Shown here one piece after another: positions 33,134 through 39,760 of a stretch of DNA of 39,760 nucleotides. Position 1 is the stretch's first letter. Every line of letters begins with the position of its first letter. Source of the stretch: DATCJY01 sp036562565. Its GTDB lineage: Bacteria; Bacteroidota; Bacteroidia; Flavobacteriales_D; Sanyastnellaceae. The stretch lies in contig DATCJY010000092.1 in NCBI GenBank assembly GCA_036562565.1, positions 1 through 39,760 on the forward strand, written 5' to 3'. Below the pieces are notes generated by a model, which did not search any database, had not been told where the DNA came from, and saw nothing but the letters and a program-made list of their open reading frames with translations. The position numbers and the translations under genes are program-made.

Positions 33134-33164
33134 TTTATTTAGTGTTATTGAGTCCAGAACCTTT

Positions 33165-33192
33165 GGTCTTGGGCTTTCCTCCAGCCAAGGCC
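33165..33192. other. Hairpin upstream of fadA
   Basis: GGTCTTGGGCT (33165-33175) pairs with AGCCAAGGCC (33183-33192) with one bulged G and one G-T pair, around a seven-base loop. It lies 32 bases upstream of the fadA ATG. No U-run follows, so it is more likely an RNA-processing or stability element than a terminator. Confidence 0.4.
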
Positions 33193-33209
33193 TCTGATAG
33201 ACTCGTTTG

Positions 33210-33449
33210 TTAGTTATAATTCATTTTTTGAATCCTGTCGATACTTTCTTGATACTTATTAAATGTGTCTTCAGTTATGCATTCCTGTCTATTGGCCTTG
33301 ATGAGTTGAGTATCGATTTCTCCGGGAGCGTTATTAGCTATACCTAAAAATTGTTTGTATTAGCGTTTGTTATTTCTACATGCGTTTTCAGCAATATTTG
33401 AAGGAATAGAGTTAGCCGCTCTTCTCAAGACCAATGACCTTAGACCTTT
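33210..33449 (-). pseudogene. Remnant of a four-helix-bundle (S23-type) protein gene
   Basis: The minus-strand frame ending at TAA 33210-33212 reads, from just after the fadB-like stop, LRSLVLRRAANSIPSNIAEN. It then reads ACRNNKR, a TAA (33360-33362), YKQFLGIANNAPGEIDTQLI and a helical tail to NYN. The RRAA-SIPSNIAEG-type motif, the xxFLxIAxxxxxExxTQL block and the final helix are the hallmarks of the four-helix-bundle family found in rRNA intervening sequences. The first third is missing and an in-frame stop breaks the rest, so it is a dead fragment. It explains most of the 316-base gap between the fadB-like and fadA genes. Confidence 0.65.
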
Positions 33450-35855
33450 TTAGTTCCTCAATATCTTCCCACTCGTCACCAAGCTTTGCATTCTCTCGAG
33501 TGTCTTGCGTTGCATGCACAACTCAAGGAAAGTCTTGCGTTCTAAGTCCAGCAGATATTGTTCGCTAACTTTTGTAGGTTGTGAGAGGTCACCACCACAC
33601 ATGACATAACCGAGTTTCTCCGAGATGAACTGGTCATACTCACTGATGTAGTTACCCGTTTTCATGCTGTTAGCACCTACATAAACAAGACCCAACGCTT
33701 CTTGTCCGAGCACGGTAATGTCTTTGCGTTGTACCGGTTGGGTATATCCTTTTTCAGCTAATTCAAGACACGCTTCTTTTGCACGAGTGAGTTGTAATTC
33801 ACGGCTCACGATGACTTCATCAATGCCTTCTCTCAAATAGCCAAGATCAAAAGCTTCGTATGCAGAGGTGGAAACTTTCGCCTGACCTACGGTGAGGAAG
33901 CGGTTTCTGAATGTGTTCAGCTTGATATCACCATCACGGAATTCATCACTTGCACGCAAGGTGAACTCTTTGGTACCTGCACCACCCGGTATCAGTCCGA
34001 CACCAAATTCCACGAGTCCCATGTAAAGTTCTGCGTGGGCAACCACCTTGTCGCAGTGCATGTTGATTTCACAGCCTCCGCCAAGTGCAAGGTTGTGAGG
34101 TGCACCTACTACCGGTATACCTGAGTAGCGCAAGCGCATTACAGTGTTTTGGAACATCTTGATTGCCATGTTGAGCTCATCATAATCTTGCTCAGCGGCC
34201 ATCATGAAGATCATACCCACGTTGGCACCTGCAGAGAAATTTTCCCCATCGTTATAAAGTACAAGTCCCTTATATTCTTTTTCTGCAAGCTCTACAGCTT
34301 TGTTCAGGCCGGCAAGAACTTCCCCTCCGATGGTATTCATCTTGGTATTCCAGCTGCAGCAAAGGATGCCATCACCTAGGTGATGAATTTTCACTGCACT
34401 GTTTTTCCAAATTAAGCTGCTCTCCGGCAATTGAGCATATACAATCTGTTTCTCCGGTGCTGGTATTTGTTTGTAGGACTTAGTTGGAATGTCATAGAAA
34501 TACTTCTTGCCATCTTCAATTTTGTAGAAAGAAGTTATACCTGCTGCCAACATCTCGTTTACCCATGCCGCTGCCTTGTGTCCGTTTTCTTCGATGAGTT
34601 TGAGACCGGCTTCTACACCGATGATGTCCCATACTTCATACGAACCGAGCTGCCATCCGAAACCGGCTTTCATTGCATCATCGATGCTATATAAATTATC
34701 GCTGATTTCAGGAATGCGGTTGGATACATAGGCAAATAATCCTGCAAACGATTTGCGATAGAATTCACCTGCTTTGTCTTTCCCTGCGAAGAGCATTGGA
34801 ATGCGTTGACGCAAATCGTCCACGGGTTTTGTTGCTTCCAGTGTAGCAAACTTCACCTTCTTCTGAGGAACGTATTCAAGCGTATTCAAATCAAGCGCAA
34901 GAATTTCTGTTTTACCTTCTGCGTTCTTGGTCTTTTTATAGAAACCTTGCTTGGTCTTATCACCAATCCAATTGTTCTCTACCATCTTCTGCACGAAGTC
35001 AGGTATAGCAAATACATTGGAGGCTTCGTCTTGTGGACAATTGTCTTTTACTCCTTTTGCTACATGAACAAGTGTATCAAGCCCTACTACATCACATGTT
35101 CTGAAAGTGGCACTCTTTGGTCTTCCCAAAACAGGACCGGTGAGCTTGTCGACTTCTTCAACGGTCAACCCCATCTCTTTAACGAGGTGGAAAAGCGCTT
35201 GAATACTGTAAACACCCACACGGTTCGCAATGAACGCAGGAGTGTCTTTACAATTCACTACAATTTTTCCTAGATAGCGCTGACCATAATCTTCAAAAAA
35301 TGAAATGACTTCAGGAGAAGTTTTGGGTGATGGGATAATCTCCAAAAGTTTGAGGTAGCGCGGGGGGTTGAAGAAGTGGGTTCCGCAAAAGTGTTGCGCA
35401 AAATCTTCGCTGCGACCTTCAATCAACATGTGAATTGGAATACCGGAAGTATTGGAAGTAATAAGGCTTCCGGGCTTGCGATACTTTTCTACCTCGGCAT
35501 AAACTTGTTGTTTGATATCAAGGCGTTCTGTTACTGCTTCTATTATCCAATCACAATCTTTCACCTTATGCAAGTCATCGCTGAGGTTGCCGGTTGTAAT
35601 GCGGTTAGCAAAAGATTGACGGTAAATAGGTGACGGATTGGACTTCAATGCCGCTTGTAAGGCCTCATTGACGATACGATTGCGAACATCTTTGTCTTCA
35701 AGGGTTTTTCCTTTTGCCTTCTCTGCTTCGGTCAGCTCTCGTGGCACAATGTCAAGCAAGAGTACTTCGAGGCCAATATTGGCAAAGTGGCAAGCAATGC
35801 GGGAGCCCATGACTCCGCTACCAATCACTGCAGCTTTCTTAATTATTCGTTTCAT
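33450..35855 (-). CDS. 3-hydroxyacyl-CoA dehydrogenase/enoyl-CoA hydratase
   Basis: The 801-residue bifunctional enzyme hydrates enoyl-CoA and oxidises the 3-hydroxyacyl-CoA. The NAD-binding dehydrogenase comes first (GSGVMG at 12-17, GTHFFNPP with the catalytic histidine near 160). The crotonase-type hydratase is C-terminal (about 480-720, oxyanion stretch NFSAGANVGM near 539-548). This order is the reverse of E. coli FadB and is usual in Bacteroidota. The frame is open seven codons further, but MKRIIKKAAVIGSG at 35855 fits. It starts 51 bases after marR. Confidence 0.92.
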   Translation of the reverse strand: MKRIIKKAAVIGSGVMGSRIACHFANIGLEVLLLDIVPRELTEAEKAKGKTLEDKDVRNRIVNEALQAALKSNPSPIYRQSFANRITTGNLSDDLHKVKDCDWIIEAVTERLDIKQQVYAEVEKYRKPGSLITSNTSGIPIHMLIEGRSEDFAQHFCGTHFFNPPRYLKLLEIIPSPKTSPEVISFFEDYGQRYLGKIVVNCKDTPAFIANRVGVYSIQALFHLVKEMGLTVEEVDKLTGPVLGRPKSATFRTCDVVGLDTLVHVAKGVKDNCPQDEASNVFAIPDFVQKMVENNWIGDKTKQGFYKKTKNAEGKTEILALDLNTLEYVPQKKVKFATLEATKPVDDLRQRIPMLFAGKDKAGEFYRKSFAGLFAYVSNRIPEISDNLYSIDDAMKAGFGWQLGSYEVWDIIGVEAGLKLIEENGHKAAAWVNEMLAAGITSFYKIEDGKKYFYDIPTKSYKQIPAPEKQIVYAQLPESSLIWKNSAVKIHHLGDGILCCSWNTKMNTIGGEVLAGLNKAVELAEKEYKGLVLYNDGENFSAGANVGMIFMMAAEQDYDELNMAIKMFQNTVMRLRYSGIPVVGAPHNLALGGGCEINMHCDKVVAHAELYMGLVEFGVGLIPGGAGTKEFTLRASDEFRDGDIKLNTFRNRFLTVGQAKVSTSAYEAFDLGYLREGIDEVIVSRELQLTRAKEACLELAEKGYTQPVQRKDITVLGQEALGLVYVGANSMKTGNYISEYDQFISEKLGYVMCGGDLSQPTKVSEQYLLDLERKTFLELCMQRKTLERMQSLVTSGKILRN

Positions 35856-35906
35856 TTCCTTTTTATTCCTTGTCAAACAGGATGTGAAGCATCCTACTGT
35901 ATAATG

Positions 35907-36350
35907 TTATTGTGGTTCTTCAAAAATGTTGTTCCGCTCCAAGAGGGCATTTACGCTCTGCATGACTCGCATGAAAGTTTCCAGATCTTCTTCCGGAATC
36001 TCTTTGCGCACGAGCTCATTGAAGGCGATTACGCGAGCTCTGGATTGGTCACGCATGCGCTTGCCTTTCTCTGTGAGGCGGATTAGCACAATGCGTTTAT
36101 CCGTTTCAGATGGAGTTTTATGAATAAGCTTTTCTTGCTCCATCGTTTTTAGCAAGCGAGTCAAACTCGTTGGTTCCATGCCCATCTTAGGGCCGAGCTT
36201 GGTGGAGGGGGTGCCTTCCTTATCAATGTTCAAAAGCGCAAAGCCTATGGCCATGGTTCCGCCAAACTTGGCTGCTTCTGCATTGTACATCTTGGAAATC
36301 TTTGCCCAAGTCCAACGCAAGTGGAAATCAATTGTCTCTTCTGGTTTCAA
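35907..36350 (-). CDS. MarR-family transcriptional regulator
   Basis: A 147-residue winged-helix regulator. The sequence KPEETIDFHLRWTWAKISKMYN forms the dimerisation helix. The DNA-binding part includes LGPKMGMEPTSLTRLLKTMEQEKLIHKTPSETDKRIVLIRLTEKGK, the classic MarR recognition helix and wing. The start is a TTG at 36350; no better ATG precedes the conserved N-terminus. It heads the fadB-fadA-acyl-CoA dehydrogenase operon, so it probably represses it and responds to an acyl-CoA or fatty acid; the ligand is inferred. A palindrome at 36365-36384 just upstream is a likely autoregulatory operator. Confidence 0.88.
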   Translation of the reverse strand: MKPEETIDFHLRWTWAKISKMYNAEAAKFGGTMAIGFALLNIDKEGTPSTKLGPKMGMEPTSLTRLLKTMEQEKLIHKTPSETDKRIVLIRLTEKGKRMRDQSRARVIAFNELVRKEIPEEDLETFMRVMQSVNALLERNNIFEEPQ

Positions 36351-36364
36351 GTTTTATATCTATT

Positions 36365-36384
36365 ATAGTTCGTCTTATAACTAT
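36365..36384 (-). promoter_or_regulatory. Candidate MarR operator
   Basis: ATAGTT (36365-36370) and AACTAT (36379-36384) form a 20-base palindrome with an 8-base centre. It begins 14 bases upstream of the marR TTG start and overlaps a TATAAT-like box on the minus strand. Size and position fit autorepression by a MarR dimer. Confidence 0.5.
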
Positions 36385-36430
36385 TTGTAGGACCCTTGCG
36401 TTTCACACTTTGCTGATACGAAGTAAATAA

Positions 36431-36464
36431 AAAATTGTTATGCGCGCATACAAAAAACAATTTT
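36431..36464. promoter_or_regulatory. Nested palindrome upstream of marR
   Basis: A perfect 12-bp palindrome TATGCGCGCATA (36439-36450) is set between outer arms AAAATTGTT (36431-36439) and AACAATTTT (36456-36464). It lies about 90 bases upstream of marR and may be a second regulator site. Confidence 0.4.
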
Positions 36465-36471
36465 TTTCAAT

Positions 36472-36499
36472 AAAAAAGCCCGAACCAAGTGGTTCGGGC
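36472..36499 (-). terminator. Intrinsic terminator of the lpx operon end
   Basis: On the minus strand GCCCGAACC (36499-36491) pairs with GGTTCGGGC (36486-36478) around ACTT, followed by TTTTTTATTG. It lies just after the small membrane protein gene. Confidence 0.9.
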
Positions 36500-36508
36500 A
36501 GGCGTGGC

Positions 36509-36952
36509 TCATTGAAGAGAATCCACGGTATCTTGTTGCGGAAACACAATAATCTCCTTTCTTTCCAACCGGTCTTTGAGTTTCATAAGTTCCTCATCAT
36601 AACCGGTTCCTAACCGCTCCCGTATCCGTTGCAGTTCCGGATTGCTTGCAGCTTGGGCAATGGCAAAACCTGACCAAACGGAAATAACCATCACAAACAG
36701 GCCTATTATCATTCCCGAAATGGCGATGATTTTATTGCCCAATTTTGTTTTGCGATATCCCATCCAGCATAGGGTAAATGCAACGGCACACAGCAATGCC
36801 CACAAGATCATTGCGGAGGTTCCTCCACCGGTGGATAACACTTGGTGATTGGCTATCCTCATAATGAAGAAATAGCCGAACAGCCCCACCAACGACAAGG
36901 CCCACCCAATGAAGGTCAGTGCTCGATATGATTGTGGTTGCTTGTTAGTCAT
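36509..36952 (-). CDS. Small membrane protein of unknown function
   Basis: A 147-residue protein with three predicted membrane helices (about 10-30, 45-63 and 73-98). A C-terminal cytosolic or periplasmic charged helix follows (ELQRIRERLGTGYDEELMKLKDRLERKE). I do not recognise a family. The ATG at 36952 is preferred to the TTG at 36961. It is the last gene after lpxC-fabZ, lpxA and an ABC ATPase and is followed by a terminator. It could be a partner of the ABC ATPase, but three helices are few for a full permease. Confidence 0.7.
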   Translation of the reverse strand: MTNKQPQSYRALTFIGWALSLVGLFGYFFIMRIANHQVLSTGGGTSAMILWALLCAVAFTLCWMGYRKTKLGNKIIAISGMIIGLFVMVISVWSGFAIAQAASNPELQRIRERLGTGYDEELMKLKDRLERKEIIVFPQQDTVDSLQ

Positions 36953-36974
36953 TGCCACCAAAATTAGGGGAGGA

Positions 36975-37610
36975 TTACTTATGATTGAATGATTTATATT
37001 CTTCCATGTGAATGCGCTCCTGACACAGGAAAATCTCTTCCTCGTGTGAATTGGAGGCTACAAATAGTGATCTGCCTTCAATCTCCGCACCCAACAATTC
37101 CTGATACCACTTCGTGGCATTGGCATCAAGGTGAGAGGTAGGCTCATCCAACAAAAGCAAGGAGGTGTCGGATAAAATGGCAAGCCCCAATTTGACACGT
37201 TGCTTCATGCCACTGCTGAAGTGCTTGAGCGGCTTATCAATGTGTTTGGATAATTGGATGCGCTCGGCCACTTCTTCCAATGAAATATTGTTGCGCAGCG
37301 ATTTGAAGTTTTGAAAAAATGCGATGTTCTCCCTGAGTGTAAAATCTTCATAGAGTCCCAAGGCCGGAGAAGCGATGGCCACTTGCTTGAAGATGGTGTC
37401 AACACTGTAGGTTGAATGTTCATCCTTCCAATGAACTGTTCCTGTAGAAGGAGTGAGGTAACCGGAAATAATCTGCAGCAAGGTGGATTTGCCCGACCCG
37501 TTACTTCCCAACAATGCACAGCGAACCTCGGATTTGAATTCTTTGTGCATGTCTTTGAATATCCACTCGCGATTGAACCGCTTACCGATATTTTCAAGTG
37601 TTACCTGCAA
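36975..37610 (-). CDS. ABC transporter ATP-binding protein
   Basis: A 211-residue ATPase subunit of a transporter. Walker A GSNGSGKST is at 35-43, the ABC signature SSGMKQ at 132-137, and Walker B LLLLDEPT at 151-158. The Q-loop region is divergent and the H-loop histidine is in ASNSHEEE. The frame is open much further upstream, but that stretch overlaps lpxA. The TTG at 37610 (MQVTLENIGKRF) starts the conserved beta strand and lies 25 bases after the lpxA stop, so I chose it. No classic permease gene is adjacent; the three-helix protein downstream is the only candidate partner. Its compact form resembles CcmA-like exporters. Confidence 0.83.
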   Translation of the reverse strand: MQVTLENIGKRFNREWIFKDMHKEFKSEVRCALLGSNGSGKSTLLQIISGYLTPSTGTVHWKDEHSTYSVDTIFKQVAIASPALGLYEDFTLRENIAFFQNFKSLRNNISLEEVAERIQLSKHIDKPLKHFSSGMKQRVKLGLAILSDTSLLLLDEPTSHLDANATKWYQELLGAEIEGRSLFVASNSHEEEIFLCQERIHMEEYKSFNHK

Positions 37611-37635
37611 AAGAATATTGAAGAATAAAAAGTGA

Positions 37636-38415
37636 TTAAAGACCTTGTGGACCGCGAATAATGCCTTTGTCGCTCTCCTGAATGAAACGCAAAATGATTT
37701 CTTTTTCAGGTGTGTTGGGGAGTTCCAGCTCCGCGGCATGGATAGCGCGGCTCATATTGCTGTTGTGCACATAAATCATGCGGTACACATCTTCAATGTG
37801 CGCGATGGTTTCGTTCTCAAATCCTCTTCTGCGGAGACCAACGGAGTTGATACCTGCATAGCTCAATGGCTCGCGAGCAGCTTTCACATAAGGTGGAACA
37901 TTTTTGCGAACAAGACTTCCACCGGCAATGAAGGAGTGTTGGCCCAAGCGAATGAATTGCTGCACAGCAACTACACCTTCAATGATTACCCAGTCTTCAA
38001 TCTCAACGTGGCCGGCAATGTTGGCACTATTAGCTATGATGCAGTTATTGCCCACTTTCACATCATGAGCCAAGTGAACATAAGCCATGAGTAGGCAGTT
38101 GTTGCCGACAACGGTTTTGTATTTGTCTTTTGTTCCGCGGTTGATGGTACAGCATTCGCGGATGGTTGTATTGTCACCTATCTCTACGGTGGTGATTTCT
38201 CCCTCGAATTTCAAATCTTGAGGGATGGCTGAGATAACTGCACCCGGAAAAATGCGGCAGTTACGACCAATGCGTGCACCATCCATGATGGTCACATTGG
38301 GGCCTATCCACGTGCCTTCACCAATCTCTACATCACCCTCGATGGTGGTGAATGGGCCAATCTCCACCTTCTCGGCAATGCGTGCTTTGGGATCTATATG
38401 GCGAAGTGTACTCAT
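37636..38415 (-). CDS. lpxA: UDP-N-acetylglucosamine acyltransferase
   Basis: First enzyme of lipid A synthesis; it transfers a 3-hydroxyacyl chain from ACP to UDP-GlcNAc. It has 259 residues, made mostly of left-handed beta-helix hexapeptide repeats (IGPFTTIEGDVEIGEGTWIGPNV and on). The catalytic histidine is in the MAYVHLAHDVKVGNN region, and the C-terminal helices contain RGFENETIAHIEDVYRMIY. The ATG overlaps the lpxC-fabZ stop by four bases (38412-38415), which supports this start over the longer frame. Confidence 0.95.
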   Translation of the reverse strand: MSTLRHIDPKARIAEKVEIGPFTTIEGDVEIGEGTWIGPNVTIMDGARIGRNCRIFPGAVISAIPQDLKFEGEITTVEIGDNTTIRECCTINRGTKDKYKTVVGNNCLLMAYVHLAHDVKVGNNCIIANSANIAGHVEIEDWVIIEGVVAVQQFIRLGQHSFIAGGSLVRKNVPPYVKAAREPLSYAGINSVGLRRRGFENETIAHIEDVYRMIYVHNSNMSRAIHAAELELPNTPEKEIILRFIQESDKGIIRGPQGL

Positions 38416-39760
38416 GCTGTTGTTGTTTCTGTATTTTCTTTTGGAACCCGGTCTTTGATAATTTGTGCAAGCATGGTCGCTTCGCACACTTCTTTACCAT
38501 TGACATAGGCGGTGCCTCTCATGTTTACAAGTCCTCTTCTAATTGGGCTTTCCAAGACAAGTCTGAATACGATGGTGTCGCCCGGAACAACTTTTTGTTT
38601 GAACTTCACACCGTCTATTTTCATGAAGTAGGTGCTGTAGTTCTCAGGGTCAGGAACTTTTGACAATGCAAAGATTCCTCCTACCTGGGCCATCGCCTCT
38701 ACTTGCAGAACACCCGGCATCACTGGATTTCCAGGGAAGTGACCTTGGAACATCGGTTCGTTCATGGTCACATTTTTCACACCCACAACGCTGATATCAT
38801 CCATATCAAGGATTTTGTCTACCAATAAGAATGGGTAGCGGTGTGGTAGCATGCGCGTAATATCGTTGATGTCGTATAGTGGCTTCTTGGTCAGATCCAC
38901 TTTGAACGGCTGCTCTTTCTTGATTAGGCCTTTGAGAATCTTCGCAAATTCTACGTTACCGAAGTGCCCAGGACGTGCTGCCAGAATATGGCCGCGAATG
39001 AAACGACCCACGAGCGCAAGGTCTCCCACAATATCAAGTAGTTTGTGACGAGCCGGCTCGTTTTCAAACTGAAGTTTGATAGTGTTCAATACACCAATTC
39101 CTTCCACTTTTACCTCGAGGTCTTCCTTGCCAAGGAGTTTGAGTATGTCTTTGATCTCTTGGTCTGTGTATTCTTTATCTACCATCACGATGGCATTGTC
39201 AAGGCTGCCACCTTTAATCAGGCCGTTCTTGGCCAATACTTCAAGTTCGCGAAGAAAGACGAATGTGCGACACTTCGAAATCTCCTCTTTGTAATGGTTC
39301 AGCTGGTACATGTGAGCATGCTGAGTTCCCAATACGGGAGAATTGTAATCCACCATCACCGTGAGGCGGAATTCGCCACCGTTGGTTGGCACAGCTAGCA
39401 TTTCAATTCCGCGCTCCGGATTCTCATAAGTGAGGTTTTCGGTGAGCGTCAGGTATTGGCGATCTGCATTTTGCTCGGTATATCCTACGGCTTCTATCGC
39501 TTCTACAAATGGCCATGCGCTACCGTCCATGATAGGAACTTCAGGTCCATCAAGCTGTATCAAAGCATTGTCCACTTTGCAGCCATATAGAGCTGAAAGC
39601 ACGTGCTCGGTGGTATGCACGCGTGCTCCTTTGTACTCCAATGTGGTACCACGCTGTGTGGAAACAACGAGGTCACAATCTGCTTTGATAATTGGTTGCC
39701 CCTCCAGATCCATACGCTGAAAAGCATAGCCATGGTTTTCAGGAGCAGGCGCAATGGTCA
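38412..39760 (-). CDS. LpxC-FabZ fusion, cut by the window edge
   Basis: About 448 residues are visible; the first 20-30 residues lie beyond the window, since the frame is open through APAPENHGYAFQR to the edge. The N-terminal part is UDP-3-O-acyl-N-acetylglucosamine deacetylase (LpxC): the zinc ligands are the His in TTEHVLSAL and the His and Asp in HKLLDIVGDLALVG, and the catalytic His is in ARPGHFGNV. The C-terminal part (about the last 150 residues) is 3-hydroxyacyl-ACP dehydratase (FabZ), with RYPFLLVD and GHFPGNPVMPGVLQVEAMAQ. It links lipid A commitment and fatty-acid elongation, which compete for 3-hydroxyacyl-ACP. The fusion is typical of Bacteroidota. Confidence 0.95.
   Translation of the reverse strand, partial: TIAPAPENHGYAFQRMDLEGQPIIKADCDLVVSTQRGTTLEYKGARVHTTEHVLSALYGCKVDNALIQLDGPEVPIMDGSAWPFVEAIEAVGYTEQNADRQYLTLTENLTYENPERGIEMLAVPTNGGEFRLTVMVDYNSPVLGTQHAHMYQLNHYKEEISKCRTFVFLRELEVLAKNGLIKGGSLDNAIVMVDKEYTDQEIKDILKLLGKEDLEVKVEGIGVLNTIKLQFENEPARHKLLDIVGDLALVGRFIRGHILAARPGHFGNVEFAKILKGLIKKEQPFKVDLTKKPLYDINDITRMLPHRYPFLLVDKILDMDDISVVGVKNVTMNEPMFQGHFPGNPVMPGVLQVEAMAQVGGIFALSKVPDPENYSTYFMKIDGVKFKQKVVPGDTIVFRLVLESPIRRGLVNMRGTAYVNGKEVCEATMLAQIIKDRVPKENTETTTA

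Noticed and set aside
33146..33463. Possible terminal inverted repeats (TATTGAG and TTGGTCTTGnG) of a small mobile element
   Set aside because: The matches are short, and the right-hand arm lies inside the end of the fadB-like gene, so it cannot be the end of an insertion.
1..39760. tRNA, rRNA, CRISPR arrays, insertion sequences, phage attachment sites
   Set aside because: Intergenic gaps were read on both strands; none shows tRNA-like cloverleaf sequence, repeated spacers, transposase fragments or flanking direct repeats.

Overview
The window looks like chromosomal DNA of a member of the Bacteroidota. The signs are an LpxC-FabZ fusion upstream of lpxA, a split ATP synthase operon (atpBEFHAG without the beta and epsilon genes), a DAHP synthase-chorismate mutase fusion, a TonB-dependent receptor with an N-terminal carboxypeptidase-like domain, a Bacteroidota-style beta-oxidation cluster, and promoters of the TTTG-N19/20-TAnnTTTG type. 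Genus cannot be decided from the sequence alone. Apart from one giant gene, most of the content is housekeeping. No tRNA, rRNA, CRISPR array or insertion sequence was seen.

Layout. 1-2200 (+): a thioredoxin, a rhodanese-thioredoxin lipoprotein and a pseudouridine synthase. 2289-3428 (-): an acyl-CoA dehydrogenase, divergent from the atp operon at 3612-8861 (+). 9055-11210 (+): prs, rplY and pth. 11267-13978 (-): an outer-membrane barrel protein, an ECF sigma factor and its putative anti-sigma factor. 14088-17275 (-): a TonB-dependent receptor overlapping kdsB. 17494-22797 (+): a 1767-residue protein with two lipase-like domains and a CHAT protease domain. 22805-24328 (-): purH. 24540-25624 (-): a broken carboxypeptidase-regulatory-like gene. 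25811-30025 (-): an aromatic amino-acid operon (pheA, aminotransferase, tyrA, DAHP synthase-chorismate mutase) with its promoter, leader peptide and attenuator. 30128-36350 (-): a beta-oxidation operon (marR, fadB-like, fadA, acyl-CoA dehydrogenase) interrupted by a decayed four-helix-bundle gene. 36509-39760 (-): lpxC-fabZ (cut by the window edge), lpxA, an ABC ATPase and a small membrane protein.

Two items stand out. First, the leader of the aromatic operon encodes a 27-residue peptide with eight consecutive aromatic codons (FYFFWFYY). A strong terminator follows just before pheA, and a GC-rich segment inside the leader ORF can pair with the terminator's 5' arm. This is the layout of ribosome-mediated transcription attenuation. 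Second, the 17494-22797 gene combines a lipase-like domain, an LCAT-like domain with a full candidate triad, an unassigned block and a CHAT protease domain with its His/Cys dyad. It may be a self-contained protease-controlled lipid hydrolase, possibly a defence or stress effector.

Smaller signals include two terminator-like hairpins inside the atp operon, before atpA and atpG, and palindromes at several promoters. A recurrent TAnnTTCG variant of the -7 element also occurs. Two pseudogenes can be rebuilt from the sequence.
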